In this document: positions 54,804-64,000 of the stretch, one piece after another
How positions within the stretch are numbered: the stretch's first letter is position 1
How the letters are laid out: every line of letters begins with the position of its first letter
DNA from: Palsa-506 sp963755815
Lineage (GTDB): Bacteria; Actinomycetota; Actinomycetes; Streptosporangiales; Streptosporangiaceae
Direction: 5' to 3'
Length of the DNA stretch: 64,000 nt
Assembly (NCBI GenBank): GCA_963755815.1
Contig: CAVWLF010000003.1
Coordinates: 558,001 to 622,000 of the forward strand
Made by a program: the position numbers and the translations under genes
Notes under the pieces: generated by a model
What the model was told of the DNA's origin: nothing
The model's database searches: none
Seen by the model: only the letters and a program-made list of their open reading frames with translations

Positions 54804-55486
54804 GGCTCATGAAAGGTCGCGTGCTGGTCGTCGACGACGACGCCGCTCTCGCCGAAATGCTGGGGATCGTGCTCCGTGGTGAGGGGTTCGAGCCAACCTT
54901 CGTCTTCGACGGGGACCGGGCCATGGACGCCTTCCATGACACCCGCCCTGATCTCGTGCTGCTCGACCTGATGCTGCCGGGTATGGACGGGATCGACGTC
55001 TGCCGCCAGATCCGGGCCGAGTCCGGGGTCCCGATCGTCATGCTGACCGCCAAGAGCGACACGGTCGACGTGGTGCTCGGCCTGGAATCGGGCGCTGATG
55101 ATTACATCGTCAAGCCGTTCCAGTCGAAGGTGCTGATCGCGCGGGTTCGCGCCCGGCTGCGCCGGACCGACGATCCGGCTCCGGAGATGCTTCAGATCGG
55201 CGAGGTCAGCATCGACGTGGCCGGGCACGCGGTGCAGCGCAGCGGCGAGCCGCTCAACCTCACCCCGCTGGAGTTCGACCTGCTGGTGGCGCTGGCCCGC
55301 AAGCCGCGCCAGGTGTTCACCCGCGAGGTGCTGCTTGAGCAGGTGTGGGGATACCGGCACGCGGCCGACACCCGCCTGGTCAACGTGCACGTCCAGCGGC
55401 TCCGAGCCAAGATCGAGAAAGATCCCGAGCGCCCCGAGATCGTGGTGACGGTCCGCGGCGTCGGATACAAGGCGGGATCAGGCTGA
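54800..55486 (+). CDS. mtrA: MtrA response regulator (OmpR family)
   Basis: The 228-residue receiver plus winged-helix regulator has acidic pocket VVDDD, phospho-acceptor Asp56 in LVLLDLMLPGMDGIDVC, Lys in DYIVKPFQ, and an OmpR-type DNA-binding domain with LNLTPLEFDLLVALARKPRQVFTREVLLEQVWGYRHAADTRLVNVHVQRLRAKIE. MtrA controls cell-wall, division and developmental genes. ATG 54800 overlaps the mtnA stop; ATG 54809 is an alternative. It is followed by the sensor kinase mtrB. Confidence 0.96.
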   Translation: MRLMKGRVLVVDDDAALAEMLGIVLRGEGFEPTFVFDGDRAMDAFHDTRPDLVLLDLMLPGMDGIDVCRQIRAESGVPIVMLTAKSDTVDVVLGLESGADDYIVKPFQSKVLIARVRARLRRTDDPAPEMLQIGEVSIDVAGHAVQRSGEPLNLTPLEFDLLVALARKPRQVFTREVLLEQVWGYRHAADTRLVNVHVQRLRAKIEKDPERPEIVVTVRGVGYKAGSG

Positions 55487-55548
55487 GCCGCCGCGCCCGG
55501 CCAGCACCGGCGGCTGGCCGATTCCGCTCCTGCTAGCGAAGAAGGGTC

Positions 55549-57548
55549 ATGAAGGGGGCAGCGACTCCTAACGGCGACCGCGGTGACGTGCGTGCCGGTA
55601 CCGGTGCCGGTACCGCCTTGCCTGCTGCCGCCGTACCCGCCGCGGGGCCTGCTGCCGCCGCCGGCCCGCTGCCGCCGCCGCTGCCGCGTCCGCTGAGGTC
55701 ATCCTGCGGCTGCCACCGCGGGCCCGGCGCCTGGCCGGGGCCGCCTGGCGCGCGGCCCGGGCCGCCCAGGCTCGCTGCGGAGCCGCCCTGACCGGGCTGC
55801 GCACGCGCTGGAGCCGGTCGCTGCAGTTCCGGGTCGTCGGCACGACGCTGGTGTTCTCCGCCACCGTCATCACGGTGCTCGGCTTCTTCCTGGTCCAGCA
55901 GATCGCCGCCGGGCTGCTGCAGAACAAGGAGAGATCGGCGGCCACGCTGGCGGCCGGCGGCCTGACCCTGGCCGAAAGCCCGACCGCCTTTCACACCACC
56001 CCTCCGGCCGCTGGTGCCGCCAGCGGCCTGATGTACCAGATCCTGCGGCAGCTACCCGAGGAAACCGACTCCGGCGGCACCGGCGCCGCCGTCATGATCA
56101 ACCCGGCCCGGGCGCAGGATGCTGACGTCCTGGGCTGGTACCAGGGCCCGTACGTCCTGGCCGGGGCGATTCCCCAGCGCCTGATCAACCAGGTCGGGGC
56201 CGAGCAGAAGCTGCAGCAGAGCCAGCCGAGAATCGAGCCGACGCGGCTGGTCCGCACCGGCACGGGCGGTCATGTGGTTCCGGGCCTGGCCATCGGCGTT
56301 CCGGTGGGCAGCGACTACCAGCTGTACTACCTGTTCCCGCTGACCCAGGAACAGCAGACCCTCGCCCTGGTGCAGCGGACCATCGTCGTGGTCGGCCTCG
56401 CGCTGGTCTTCCTGCTGGTCGCGATCACCTCGCTGGTCACCCGCTGGGTGGTCGTTCCGGTCCGGCAGGCGGCCCAGGGCGCCCAGCGCCTGTCCACCGG
56501 CAACCTGACCGAGCGGATGGCCGTGCGCGGGGTCGACGACCTGGCCGCGCTGGCGACCGCCTTCAACGAAATGGCGGCCAGCCTGCAGGAGAAGATGCAG
56601 GAACTGCAGGACCTGTCGCATGTGCAGCGGCAGTTCGTCTCGGATGTGTCGCACGAGCTGCGGACGCCGCTGACGACCATCAGGATCGCCGCGGACGTGC
56701 TCTTCGCCTCCCGGCAGCAGCTGGATGCCGCCTCCGGCCGGTCCGCCGAGCTACTGCAGAGCCAGCTGGAGCGGTTTGAGTCACTGCTGGTCGACCTGCT
56801 GGAGATCAGCCGGTATGACGCCAACGCCGCGACCCTCGACCCGGAGCCGGTCGATATCTGCGATCTCGTCCGGAACGCGGCGGACGTGGCCCAGCAGCTC
56901 GCCGAGCGCCGTGGCGCGAAGATCGAGTTCCGGCTCCCGGCCGGACCGTGCGTGGCCGAGGCGGACCGGCGCCGGGTCGAGCGCATCCTGCGGAATCTGC
57001 TGGTCAACGCGGTGGAGCACGGCGAGAACAGGAATACGGTCGTCACCGTGGCCGGAGACCGGGACGCGGTCGCCGTCGCGGTCAGGGACTACGGCGTGGG
57101 ACTCGCTCCCGGCCAGGAGCACCTCGTGTTCGACCGCTTCTGGCGGGCGGATCCGGCGCGGGCCAGGACCACCGGCGGCACCGGGCTCGGCCTCTCGATC
57201 GCGCTCGAGGATGCCCGGCTGCATGGTGGCTGGCTGGAGGCATGGGGGGAGCGGGGCCGGGGCTCGGTGTTCCGGCTGACCCTGCCGCGCGTCACCGGCG
57301 CCGAGGTGGTCGGCTCGCCGCTGCCGCTCGTTCCCGACGAGGCCGAGTTCGCCGCCGGTGCCGGAGCGGCCGGGAGCGTCGTGGCGCTCCCGGCCGGGAG
57401 CGTCATGCCGCCGGCCGGAAGTGCGGTGGCGCCGGCCGGAAGTGCCGTAGCGCAGGCCGGGAGTGCGGTGCCGCCGGCTGAGAGTGCGGTGGCGCCGGCC
57501 GAGAGCGTCGTGGCGCCGGCCGCCGGGCACCGTGGCGGTGCCCGGTGA
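55549..57548 (+). CDS. mtrB: MtrB sensor histidine kinase (apparent frameshift near N-terminus)
   Basis: The membrane kinase partner of MtrA has TM1 (FRVVGTTLVFSATVITVLGFFL), an extracytoplasmic domain, TM2 (TIVVVGLALVFLLVAITSLVT), HAMP and the H-box VSDVSHELRTPLTTIR. ATPase boxes follow (NLLVNAVEHGENRNT, DYGVGLAPGQEHLVFDRFWRADPARARTTGGTGLGLSIAL). ATG 55549 has AAGAAGGG but its frame stops at 55791. The kinase frame is open from about 55584 without a start codon until GTG 55851, which falls inside TM1. A one-base frame change between about 55600 and 55790 would join them. The C-terminus ends in a 7-residue repeat. Confidence 0.9.
57390..57515 (+). repeat. 21-bp tandem repeat (7-residue PAGSAVA units) at the mtrB 3' end
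   Basis: Six in-frame units encode PAGSVMP, PAGSAVA, PAGSAVA, QAGSAVP, PAESAVA and PAESVVA, extending the MtrB C-terminus beyond the kinase domain. Units differ by a few bases, so they are not a recent exact duplication. Confidence 0.9.
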
Positions 57549-59349
57549 CCAGGCCGCCGGGAACCGCGCTTCGCCCGGTCCGGCGACGGCTCGTGCCGCT
57601 GGCGCTCACCGCCTGCGTGTCTGTGGTCGCGGCCGGCGGATGCGCCGCGATTCCCGCCAGCGGCCCGGTCAGGTCGCTCGCTCAGCCGCAGAACCAGGTG
57701 GCTCAGGGCGGTGACTTCCCTCAGCTGATCCCCGCGCCGCCGGGCAAGAACTGGACGGCGACGCAGATCGTGTCTGGTTTCCTGGCCGCGAACGCCAGCT
57801 TCGCCACCGGCAATCCGGTCGCCCGAAAGTACCTGGCGCCGCACCAGATCTGGAATCCGGGCCGGGCGGTCACGGTCGTCTCCCGGACGAAACTCACCTC
57901 CGCCGTGCTTCCCCAGCACCTGATCACGGACACTCAGACCAAGGCCGTGAAGGTGAGCGGCCAGCAGCTGGCCACGCTGACTTCGGCCGGCCAGTACCTG
58001 ATTCCCTCGCCGATCGACCAAGCAGGCCGCCGCCATCACGCTCAAGCTCATGAAGGTCAACGGGCAGTGGCGGATCGTCGACCCGCCGCAGCGGCGGCTG
58101 CTGAGTAAGTCGGCTTTCCTGCGCGTGTACCAGCCGCGGAATCTGTATTTCTTCGGCGCCGGCGGAGTGCTCGTGCCCGACCCGGTGTTCGTGCCGCTCC
58201 AGGCGACGACGACCGGCCTGGCCACGGACCTGGTCAAGGCATTGCGGCAGCGGCCGCTCAGCTACCTGTCCGGCGTGACCAAGACGGACCTGCCGCGGCG
58301 CACCACCCTGGTCGGCCAGGTCAAGATCGAGGGCCCGGGCGCGATCGTGAATCTGGCCGGCCCGGTCTCCCAGGCCGGGCCGGCCGAGATCGCCGGCATT
58401 GCCGCTCAGCTGGTCTGGACGCTGACCAGCTCGTCCTATGGCAGCCAGACCATCAAATGGGTCAAGCTCGAGGTCAACGGACGCCTGCCGGGAGTACCGG
58501 GCGCGGCCGCCGGAATCGAGCTGCCGGGCAAGTATTCCGGCCTGGTCCCCAGGCCATCGGCCCGCGGCGGGCTGTACTTCATCGGCACGGACGGAGCGGT
58601 CCAGGTGCTGCCGCCGTCGGCCGCCGCACCTCCGGGCCCCGTTCATGGGCAGGCGGGCACCGGGCAGGTCCCGATGACATCGATTGCCGTCTCCCCGGCC
58701 AGCCCGCGGTCTATCGCCGGCATCGGCGCCGATGGCCGGGTGGTCGATTTCGGCCCGCTGGCCAAGGGCGCGGCACTCCGGTCCTGGCGGCCGGGTGGCA
58801 GGATCACCTCGCTGAGCTGGGACGCCCGCGGTGACCTCTGGGTGGTGGCCGGCAACGCAATCTGGCTGCGCCGGCCCGGCCAGCCGCCGGTGGCGATCGA
58901 TAACACTACCCAGCTGCGGCCGGGCGGCCGGGTCACCGCACTGCGCATCGCTCCGGACGGGATCCGCATCGCCATGATCGTCCGCGGTAACGGCGGCTCA
59001 CAGCTGGAGATCGGCGCCGTCACGCTGGGGCCCAAGAGCACGGCATCCATCGGGCAGCTCGCGCCCGTCGGCGCCGGGACTCCCGATCCAGCCGCGCTGA
59101 ACTGGTACAACGCCGACAACCTGCTCGTCCTGGCCCGGCCCGCGGCGGGCCGCGTGCGGCTGGAGGAAGTCCCGGTGAGCGGCGGCGAGCCCACGCGCAT
59201 CGCCGCCGAACCGGGCACCATCTCGCTCGCGACGGCCGGGTCGCAGATCGTGGCCGGCCTTCGCAACGGCCGGCTGGTCACCCTGTCCGGTCTCAGCTGG
59301 CAGCTGGGAGCCGCTTTTCTCCGGCGAGGCCCCGGCCTACGCAGGCTGA
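57545..59349 (+). CDS. lpqB: LpqB lipoprotein of the MtrAB system (two apparent frameshifts)
   Basis: LpqB is the extracytoplasmic lipoprotein that modulates MtrB. GTG 57545 overlaps the mtrB stop (GTGA). The signal ends at a lipobox, VVAAGGC, and GerMN-like and C-terminal beta-propeller regions follow. Near 58018 the frame shifts: SPID is followed in the next frame by KQAAAITLKLMKVNGQWRIVDPP, consistent with one extra C. Near 59306 a second +1 change restores the family ending EPLFSGEAPAYAG and stop at 59347-59349; otherwise the frame runs on to 59435 as nonsense. As sequenced, no complete protein is encoded. Confidence 0.88.
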
Positions 59350-59409
59350 GCCGGCGCGGGTACGGCACCATCCTTCACTCTCCGTTACTAATTGCGGGGC
59401 CTTCCCCTC

Positions 59410-59438
59410 CTGACATTCGATCGGTATGGGGCTAGCGT
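59410..59438 (+). promoter_or_regulatory. Sigma-70-type promoter candidate upstream of hpf
   Basis: CTGACA (59410-59415), a 17-nt spacer and TAGCGT (59433-59438) lie about 310 nt before hpf. The 59350-59747 interval contains no gene I can support: a 100-codon ORF at 59445-59747 lacks family resemblance and a ribosome site. The long leader could hold a regulatory RNA, but I recognise no known class. Unlike the mycobacterial order, no comF-like gene lies between lpqB and hpf. Confidence 0.5.
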
Positions 59439-59747
59439 CGTGTCATGGCACCCGCCCGGGTCCGTGGTTGCGTCGGGCAGGCTGCCCCGTCACCGGGGTA
59501 CCCGCCCTGGCAAGCCGATGCCAGCCGCAGGCGAAACGGCCCACGTAAGGCGACTTCTCGTCGACTGATCACGGTGCGGCTTAGAAGTAAGTCCTGCCCC
59601 GCCGGGAGACCAGATGTCCCCCGGGCCGGGAGAAGGGCAGTAGTGGCTCAACGGCCGCGAAACCCTCAGCAGGCGGATGTGGGGTCGAAGACCAGGTCGG
59701 CCGGGCGGGTGCCGTTCTCTCTGACCGGGCAGAAGGGGGTTTCCTGA

Positions 59748-60684
59748 GTGGACATCATCTTCAAGGGCCAGGCACACCGAGGTGCTGGAACGATTCCGCA
59801 GGCACGCGACGGCCAAGCTATCCAAGATCGCGAGGCTGGACAGCAACGCGATCAGGATCGACGTCGAGGTGTCCACCGAGCGTAACCCGCGCCAGTCCGG
59901 CCGCCGGGAACGCGTCGAGCTGACGATCGCCTCCCGCGGTCCGGCGATCCGGGCCGAGGCCGCCGCCGAGGACCGGTTCACCGCGCTTGACATGGCCTTC
60001 GCCAAGCTGGAATCACGGCTGCGCCGGGTCGGCGACCGGCGTAAGTGCCGCCATGGCGGGCAACCGGCGTCCCGGGTCATCCTGCCCGGGTCCGCGCAGT
60101 CCGGGCCCGACCCGGAGCAGTCACCGGACGGCCAGGCCGCCGGGGGAGACGACGATGTCGTGCCGATCCAGATGGAAGGCGACGGCCCGCTGGTCGTGCG
60201 GGAGAAGTTCCATGGCGCCACCCCGATGACCATTGATCAGGCGCTCTTCGAGATGGAGCTGGTGGGTCACGATTTCTTCCTCTTCCGGGACTCCGAGGGC
60301 GGCGACCCGAGTGTGGTGTACCGGCGGCGCGGATACCAGTACGGCGTGATCCGGCTGCTGGAGGACGACGCGAATTCCCGCGGCGACGAGTCGCTGGTAG
60401 CGCGGTACGAGCCGCAGGACGCCAGGTCCCGCCAGCGAGCCGTGCGGCGCGCGATGATTCCGCCCCGCTCGCCGAACGGGGCCGTGGTGGCAGGCCAGGA
60501 GGCCGGCGAGGAGGCGACGCGATGCGGGCCGGCCGCCGCCCGCTCCCGCCGTCCGGCCGGGCCGCCGCGAGTGCTCACGCCCGGCGGCGGGCCCCGCAGT
60601 TGCGCCGGGCGCGCCGGTCGGCAAGAGTTGCTCACGCAGCACCGCAATCCGGCCAGATGCCGCCTGCTGGAGCGGTCTGGCTAG
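59748..60684 (+). CDS. hpf: Ribosome hibernation-promoting factor, long form (apparent +1 frameshift near start)
   Basis: Long HPF dimerises 70S ribosomes into inactive 100S particles. GTG 59748 follows AAGGGGG and encodes VDIIFKG; one base later than expected the frame continues RHTEVLERFRRHATAKLSKIARLDSNAIRIDVEVSTERNPRQSGRRERVEL, so a single extra base near 59769 is implied. The C-terminal dimerisation domain is clear (VVREKFHGATPMTIDQALFEMELVGHDFFLFRDSEGGDPSVVYRRRGYQYGVIRL). About 95 further residues (Arg/Ala/Gly-rich) follow, an unusual extension or a missed stop. Confidence 0.88.
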
Positions 60685-60712
60685 CAGGAGGCGGGTCATG
60701 GGAGGAGGCGTC

Positions 60713-61432
60713 ATGGGCGGAGGCCGCGGGGCTGCCGGGGAGTCGCCGGATGGCCTAGGGCGTCCCGAGCCGATTCGCACGATGATCGTTGACGATCATG
60801 CGCTGTTCCGGCGCGGCCTGGAGATGGTCCTGGACGAAGAGGACGACATCGAGCTGGTTGGCCAGGCCAGCGACGGATCCGAGGCGGTGGAGAAAGCGGG
60901 CGAATCGCTTCCCGATGTCGTCCTGATGGACATCCGGATGCCCCGCAGCAGCGGAATCGATGCCTGCCGGGCGATGAAGGAGGTCGCGCCCAGCGCCAAG
61001 ATCGTCATGCTCACGATCAGCGACGAGGAGGAGGATCTCTTCGAGGCGATCCGGGCTGGCGCGAGTGGCTACCTGCTGAAGGACCTGCCGCTGGACGAAG
61101 TCGCGGAGACCGTCCGGGCGGTCTACGGCGGTCAGTCGCTGATCAACCCGTCGATGGCCGGGAAGCTCCTGACCGAGTTCGCCACGCTCGCCAAGCGCGA
61201 CGGCGAGGAGCGCGTTCAGCCGGTGCCGGCCCCGCGGCTTACCGACCGGGAGATGCAGGTGCTCAAGCTCGTCGCCCGGGGGATGAACAACCGGGATATC
61301 GCCAAGGAGCTGTTCATCTCCGAGAACACGGTCAAGAACCACGTCCGCAACATCCTGGAGAAGCTGCAGATCCATTCCCGGATGGAAGCGGTGATGGTGG
61401 CGGTGCGGGAGAAGCTGATCGAGTTCAGCTGA
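60713..61432 (+). CDS. NarL/LuxR-family response regulator
   Basis: The 239-residue protein has a receiver domain (MIVDDHALFRRGLEMVLDEEDDIELVGQASDGSEAVE, phospho-acceptor Asp in VVLMDIRMPRSSGIDAC, Lys in GYLLKDLPLDEV). It also has a LuxR-type HTH (LTDREMQVLKLVARGMNNRDIAKELFISENTVKNHVRNILEKLQIHSRMEAV). No kinase gene is adjacent. ATG 60713 is preferred for GGGAGGAGG at 60700-60708; ATG 60698 is also in frame. The gene starts 28 nt after hpf and is probably cotranscribed. Target genes unknown. Confidence 0.93.
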   Translation: MGGGRGAAGESPDGLGRPEPIRTMIVDDHALFRRGLEMVLDEEDDIELVGQASDGSEAVEKAGESLPDVVLMDIRMPRSSGIDACRAMKEVAPSAKIVMLTISDEEEDLFEAIRAGASGYLLKDLPLDEVAETVRAVYGGQSLINPSMAGKLLTEFATLAKRDGEERVQPVPAPRLTDREMQVLKLVARGMNNRDIAKELFISENTVKNHVRNILEKLQIHSRMEAVMVAVREKLIEFS

Positions 61433-61451
61433 GCCGCGCCCGGCGTCTTCA

Positions 61452-62693
61452 TCAGGTCAGCGCGGCGAGCGCGGCCCCGAGTCGCTGCGCGAGGTGCGGC
61501 GGTTCCACCCGGTCCAGCTTGACGCTGTCGCAGCCGACCCAGCGGGCCGCCTCGGCCAGCGCCCGGGCCATCGGCTCAGCCGCTGACGGCGTATCCAGCG
61601 ACAGCTGCCGGGCGACCAGCGTGCGCCCGCTGCGGGCCGGATCGACCCGGCCGAGCAGCCGGCCCCGGGCGAGCAGCGGCATCGTGAAGTAGCCGTGGAT
61701 CCGCTTCGCCCGGGGCACGTACGCCTCCAGGCTGTGCTCGAAGCCGAACGTCCGCAGGGTACGTTTCCGGTCCCAGATCAGGGAGTCGAACGGCGATAGC
61801 AGCGTGACCCGGTGCCGGCCCCGGCCGGAACCGGCCCGTCCGGCGGCGGCGGCCAGGTCAAGGGCGGCGGGATCGGCCCACCCCGGGATCGCCGTCCCGG
61901 CGCCGCTGATCATGACCGGAGTGAGGCCGGCCGCGATCGCGACGTCGCTGGCCGCCGCGTTGTTCCGGAGCAGGCCGCGGCTGAAATGGTTCAGCCGCTG
62001 ATAGTCGACCAGGTCCGCCCGGGTGACGACGCCCAGCGCCCGGGCCGCCACGCCGGCCAGGCGGATCAGGCATTCCTGGTCGGACCGGCCGTCGCCCAGC
62101 AGGTCATCGGGCAGCACCCGCTCGGCCAGGTCGTACACCCGCCGCCAGCCCGTGCGCCGGGAGCAGATCACATCGCCGGTATCGAGCAGCCACTCGACGG
62201 CGATCTTTGTCTCGGACCAGTCCCACCAGGCGCCGCCGTTCTTGGCTCCGCCTAGCTGCGTGGCGGTCAGCGGACCCTCCGCCCGGAGCCGGGCCAGCAC
62301 CCCGGCGCAGGCCCGCTCATGGCTCTGGTGCCAGCGCATGCCCCGCGCGCGCAGCGCACGCCGCCGGAATGCGTAATACGGCCACTCCTCGATCGGCAGC
62401 ACGCAGGCCGCATGTGACCAGTACTCGAACGCGCCGGGCCGGCCGGGATGCCAGTAGGCGCGCTCGACCCGGTCCCGGCCGATGGCGCCGAGCCGGGCGT
62501 AGGCCACCAGCTCATGCGAGCGGGCCAGGACGCTGATCGTGTCGAGCTGGACCGCGCCGAGCCGCCGGAGCATGCCGGGTACCCCGCCGCGACGTCCCTC
62601 GGTGCCGATCAGGCCCTGAGCGCGCAGCGTCAGCAGGCGCGCCTCATCCGGCGTCAGGGTGAGCTGCGGAGCCGGAAACGAGGGGCTGGCCAC
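61452..62693 (-). CDS. YcaQ/AlkX-type HTH_42 DNA glycosylase (winged-helix protein)
   Basis: The protein is about 413 residues, with three winged-helix-like domains of the HTH_42 superfamily. N-terminal LGAVQLDTISVLARSHELVAYARLG contains a QxD triplet (Q-L-D), the catalytic signature of YcaQ/AlkX glycosylases that unhook interstrand crosslinks; AlkZ members have QxQ. Other segments: FEYWSHAACVLPIEEWPYYAFRRR, WWDWSETKIAVEWLLDTGDV and VTLLSPFDSLIWDRKRTLRTFGFEHSLEAYVPRAKRIHGYF. The start is uncertain; GTG 62693 (VASPSFPAPQLTLTPDEARLL) gives normal length. It converges on the response regulator with a 19-nt gap. Confidence 0.88.
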   Translation of the reverse strand: MASPSFPAPQLTLTPDEARLLTLRAQGLIGTEGRRGGVPGMLRRLGAVQLDTISVLARSHELVAYARLGAIGRDRVERAYWHPGRPGAFEYWSHAACVLPIEEWPYYAFRRRALRARGMRWHQSHERACAGVLARLRAEGPLTATQLGGAKNGGAWWDWSETKIAVEWLLDTGDVICSRRTGWRRVYDLAERVLPDDLLGDGRSDQECLIRLAGVAARALGVVTRADLVDYQRLNHFSRGLLRNNAAASDVAIAAGLTPVMISGAGTAIPGWADPAALDLAAAAGRAGSGRGRHRVTLLSPFDSLIWDRKRTLRTFGFEHSLEAYVPRAKRIHGYFTMPLLARGRLLGRVDPARSGRTLVARQLSLDTPSAAEPMARALAEAARWVGCDSVKLDRVEPPHLAQRLGAALAALT

Positions 62694-62731
62694 GAGGTGA
62701 GCGTAGCTGGCGGCACTGACCGTCAGCCGGC

Positions 62732-63061
62732 CTAATACCAGTCGTCGAAGATGTTGACGGCCAGCGCGAGCAGGCCGCCGACGGCGGCGATCGCGGCGGC
62801 CGTCCAGAACAGCCACCAGGTCGGGCCGAATACCAGGGCCAGGCCGCCGATCAGGAAGCCGACCATGATGGTAATGACCGCCACCCAGGAGACGCGCCGC
62901 CCGTGGAATGCCTCCGGATAGCCGTGGAACTCCGGCGGATAAGGCGCCGGCGCTCCCGTCGCGGGATGGACGAGCAGGTGCGGGTCCTCGGGGTGGCCGG
63001 CCGTGACCGCCGGGTCCGCCGCCGCCTCGCTTACGGTGCTTGGTCGCAGCTCGTCCGCCAT
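62732..63061 (-). CDS. Small two-TM membrane protein (HGxxPAAW/DUF6704-like)
   Basis: The 109-residue protein has a polar, Pro-rich N-terminus, the segment EAFHGRRVSWVAVITIMVGFLIGGLALVFG and a second helix (LFWTAAAIAAVGGLLALAVNIFDDWY). HG followed by SWVAV at the membrane entry resembles the actinobacterial HGxxPAAW-type small membrane proteins. Start ATG 63061 (MADELRPSTVSEAAAD). Function unknown. It is divergent from secA across 265 nt that contain no supported gene. Confidence 0.75.
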   Translation of the reverse strand: MADELRPSTVSEAAADPAVTAGHPEDPHLLVHPATGAPAPYPPEFHGYPEAFHGRRVSWVAVITIMVGFLIGGLALVFGPTWWLFWTAAAIAAVGGLLALAVNIFDDWY

Positions 63062-63326
63062 GCGCGCTGCTCCTCTCGTCCTGCCTCGCCATCGATACCC
63101 ATCATTGTGGTCAGGTGCCCGGGGCGGGTGGCACCCGACCCCTGAAGTATGGTCCTTATCGCTCGTACTCGGCTTCACCCCCGGCTCTCGCCTACCATGA
63201 CTTAAGAACACGGTGCCACCGGTTTCGCCGCCGGCAGCCCGCTGCCCATGGCCAGCATCTGGCCCGCAGCGGCGAGGCGGCAACAGTGCCAGCAAGCAAG
63301 CCGATCCGCGAGGAGCGCGACGAGAA

Positions 63327-64000
<674 letters not shown>

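Noticed and set aside
59445..59747. 100-codon ORF before hpf
   Set aside because: No ribosome site, no family resemblance, Arg/Pro-rich composition, and it starts at the predicted transcription start. Treated as leader.

Overview
The window is 64 kb of very GC-rich, densely coded DNA from an actinobacterium. Markers are two WhiB proteins (WhiB7 and WhiB2), MtrA-MtrB-LpqB, mycoredoxin, an ANTAR regulator, the F420 genes fbiA, fbiB and fbiC, UvrD2 with an HRDC domain, UPF0182, DUF2342, DUF3499 and DUF5719. From memory, gene order matches two blocks of the Mycobacterium tuberculosis chromosome (around Rv3193c-Rv3198A and Rv3240c-Rv3264c) and the equivalent Streptomyces regions. This is therefore mostly conserved chromosome, with accessory pieces near 1-15 kb. 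A filamentous actinomycete outside the mycobacteria is likely; I cannot name the genus. No tRNA, rRNA, insertion sequence or CRISPR array was seen.

Layout. 1-8.5 kb: a five-gene conjugation-like type IV secretion cluster: MinD-like protein, VirB4-like ATPase, VirB6-like membrane protein, VirB8/TcpC-like protein and a CwlT-like two-domain wall hydrolase. 8.5-9.7 kb: an acyl-CoA dehydrogenase. 9.6-13 kb: a decaying cyanophycin locus. cphA carries an in-frame amber codon and a -1 frameshift, and cphB has lost its 5' third where an aquaporin-type gene now abuts it. 13-15.8 kb: aquaporin, a membrane protein, ANTAR protein and mycoredoxin. 15.9-20.2 kb: uvrD2-tesB, then whiB7 behind a roughly 480-nt attenuator leader. 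20.2-30.2 kb: ABC1 kinase, ThiF-like protein, DUF2342 protein, SDR protein, MoaE, PDZ-Lon protease and UPF0182. 30.4-33.8 kb: glycosyltransferase, sugar-nucleotide pyrophosphorylase and a DNA glycosylase. 33.8-38.9 kb: fbiC and the opposing fbiA-fbiB operon (coenzyme F420). 39-49 kb: whiB2, a giant GT2-membrane fusion, DUF5719, a zincin-like protein, DUF3499, phosphomannomutase, a Trm112-like protein and a CDF transporter. 49-54.8 kb: MerR regulator, ahcY, a diverged ahcY paralogue, a flippase-like protein and mtnA (SAH/methylthioadenosine recycling). 54.8-64 kb: mtrA-mtrB-lpqB, hpf, a NarL-type regulator, a YcaQ-like glycosylase, a small membrane protein, and the start of secA.

How the parts work together: uvrD2, mrx1 and whiB7 with the neighbouring kinase, ThiF-like and DUF2342 genes form the conserved antibiotic/redox stress island. 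The mannose genes, GT2 fusion and DUF5719 suggest envelope glycan assembly. mtrAB-lpqB, hpf and secA are growth, envelope and ribosome housekeeping.

Caution: fbiC, mtrB, lpqB (twice) and hpf each need a one-base frame change to give the family's normal protein. So many lesions in conserved genes suggest base-level sequence errors. The cphBA lesions include a substitution and a real truncation and look more like true decay.
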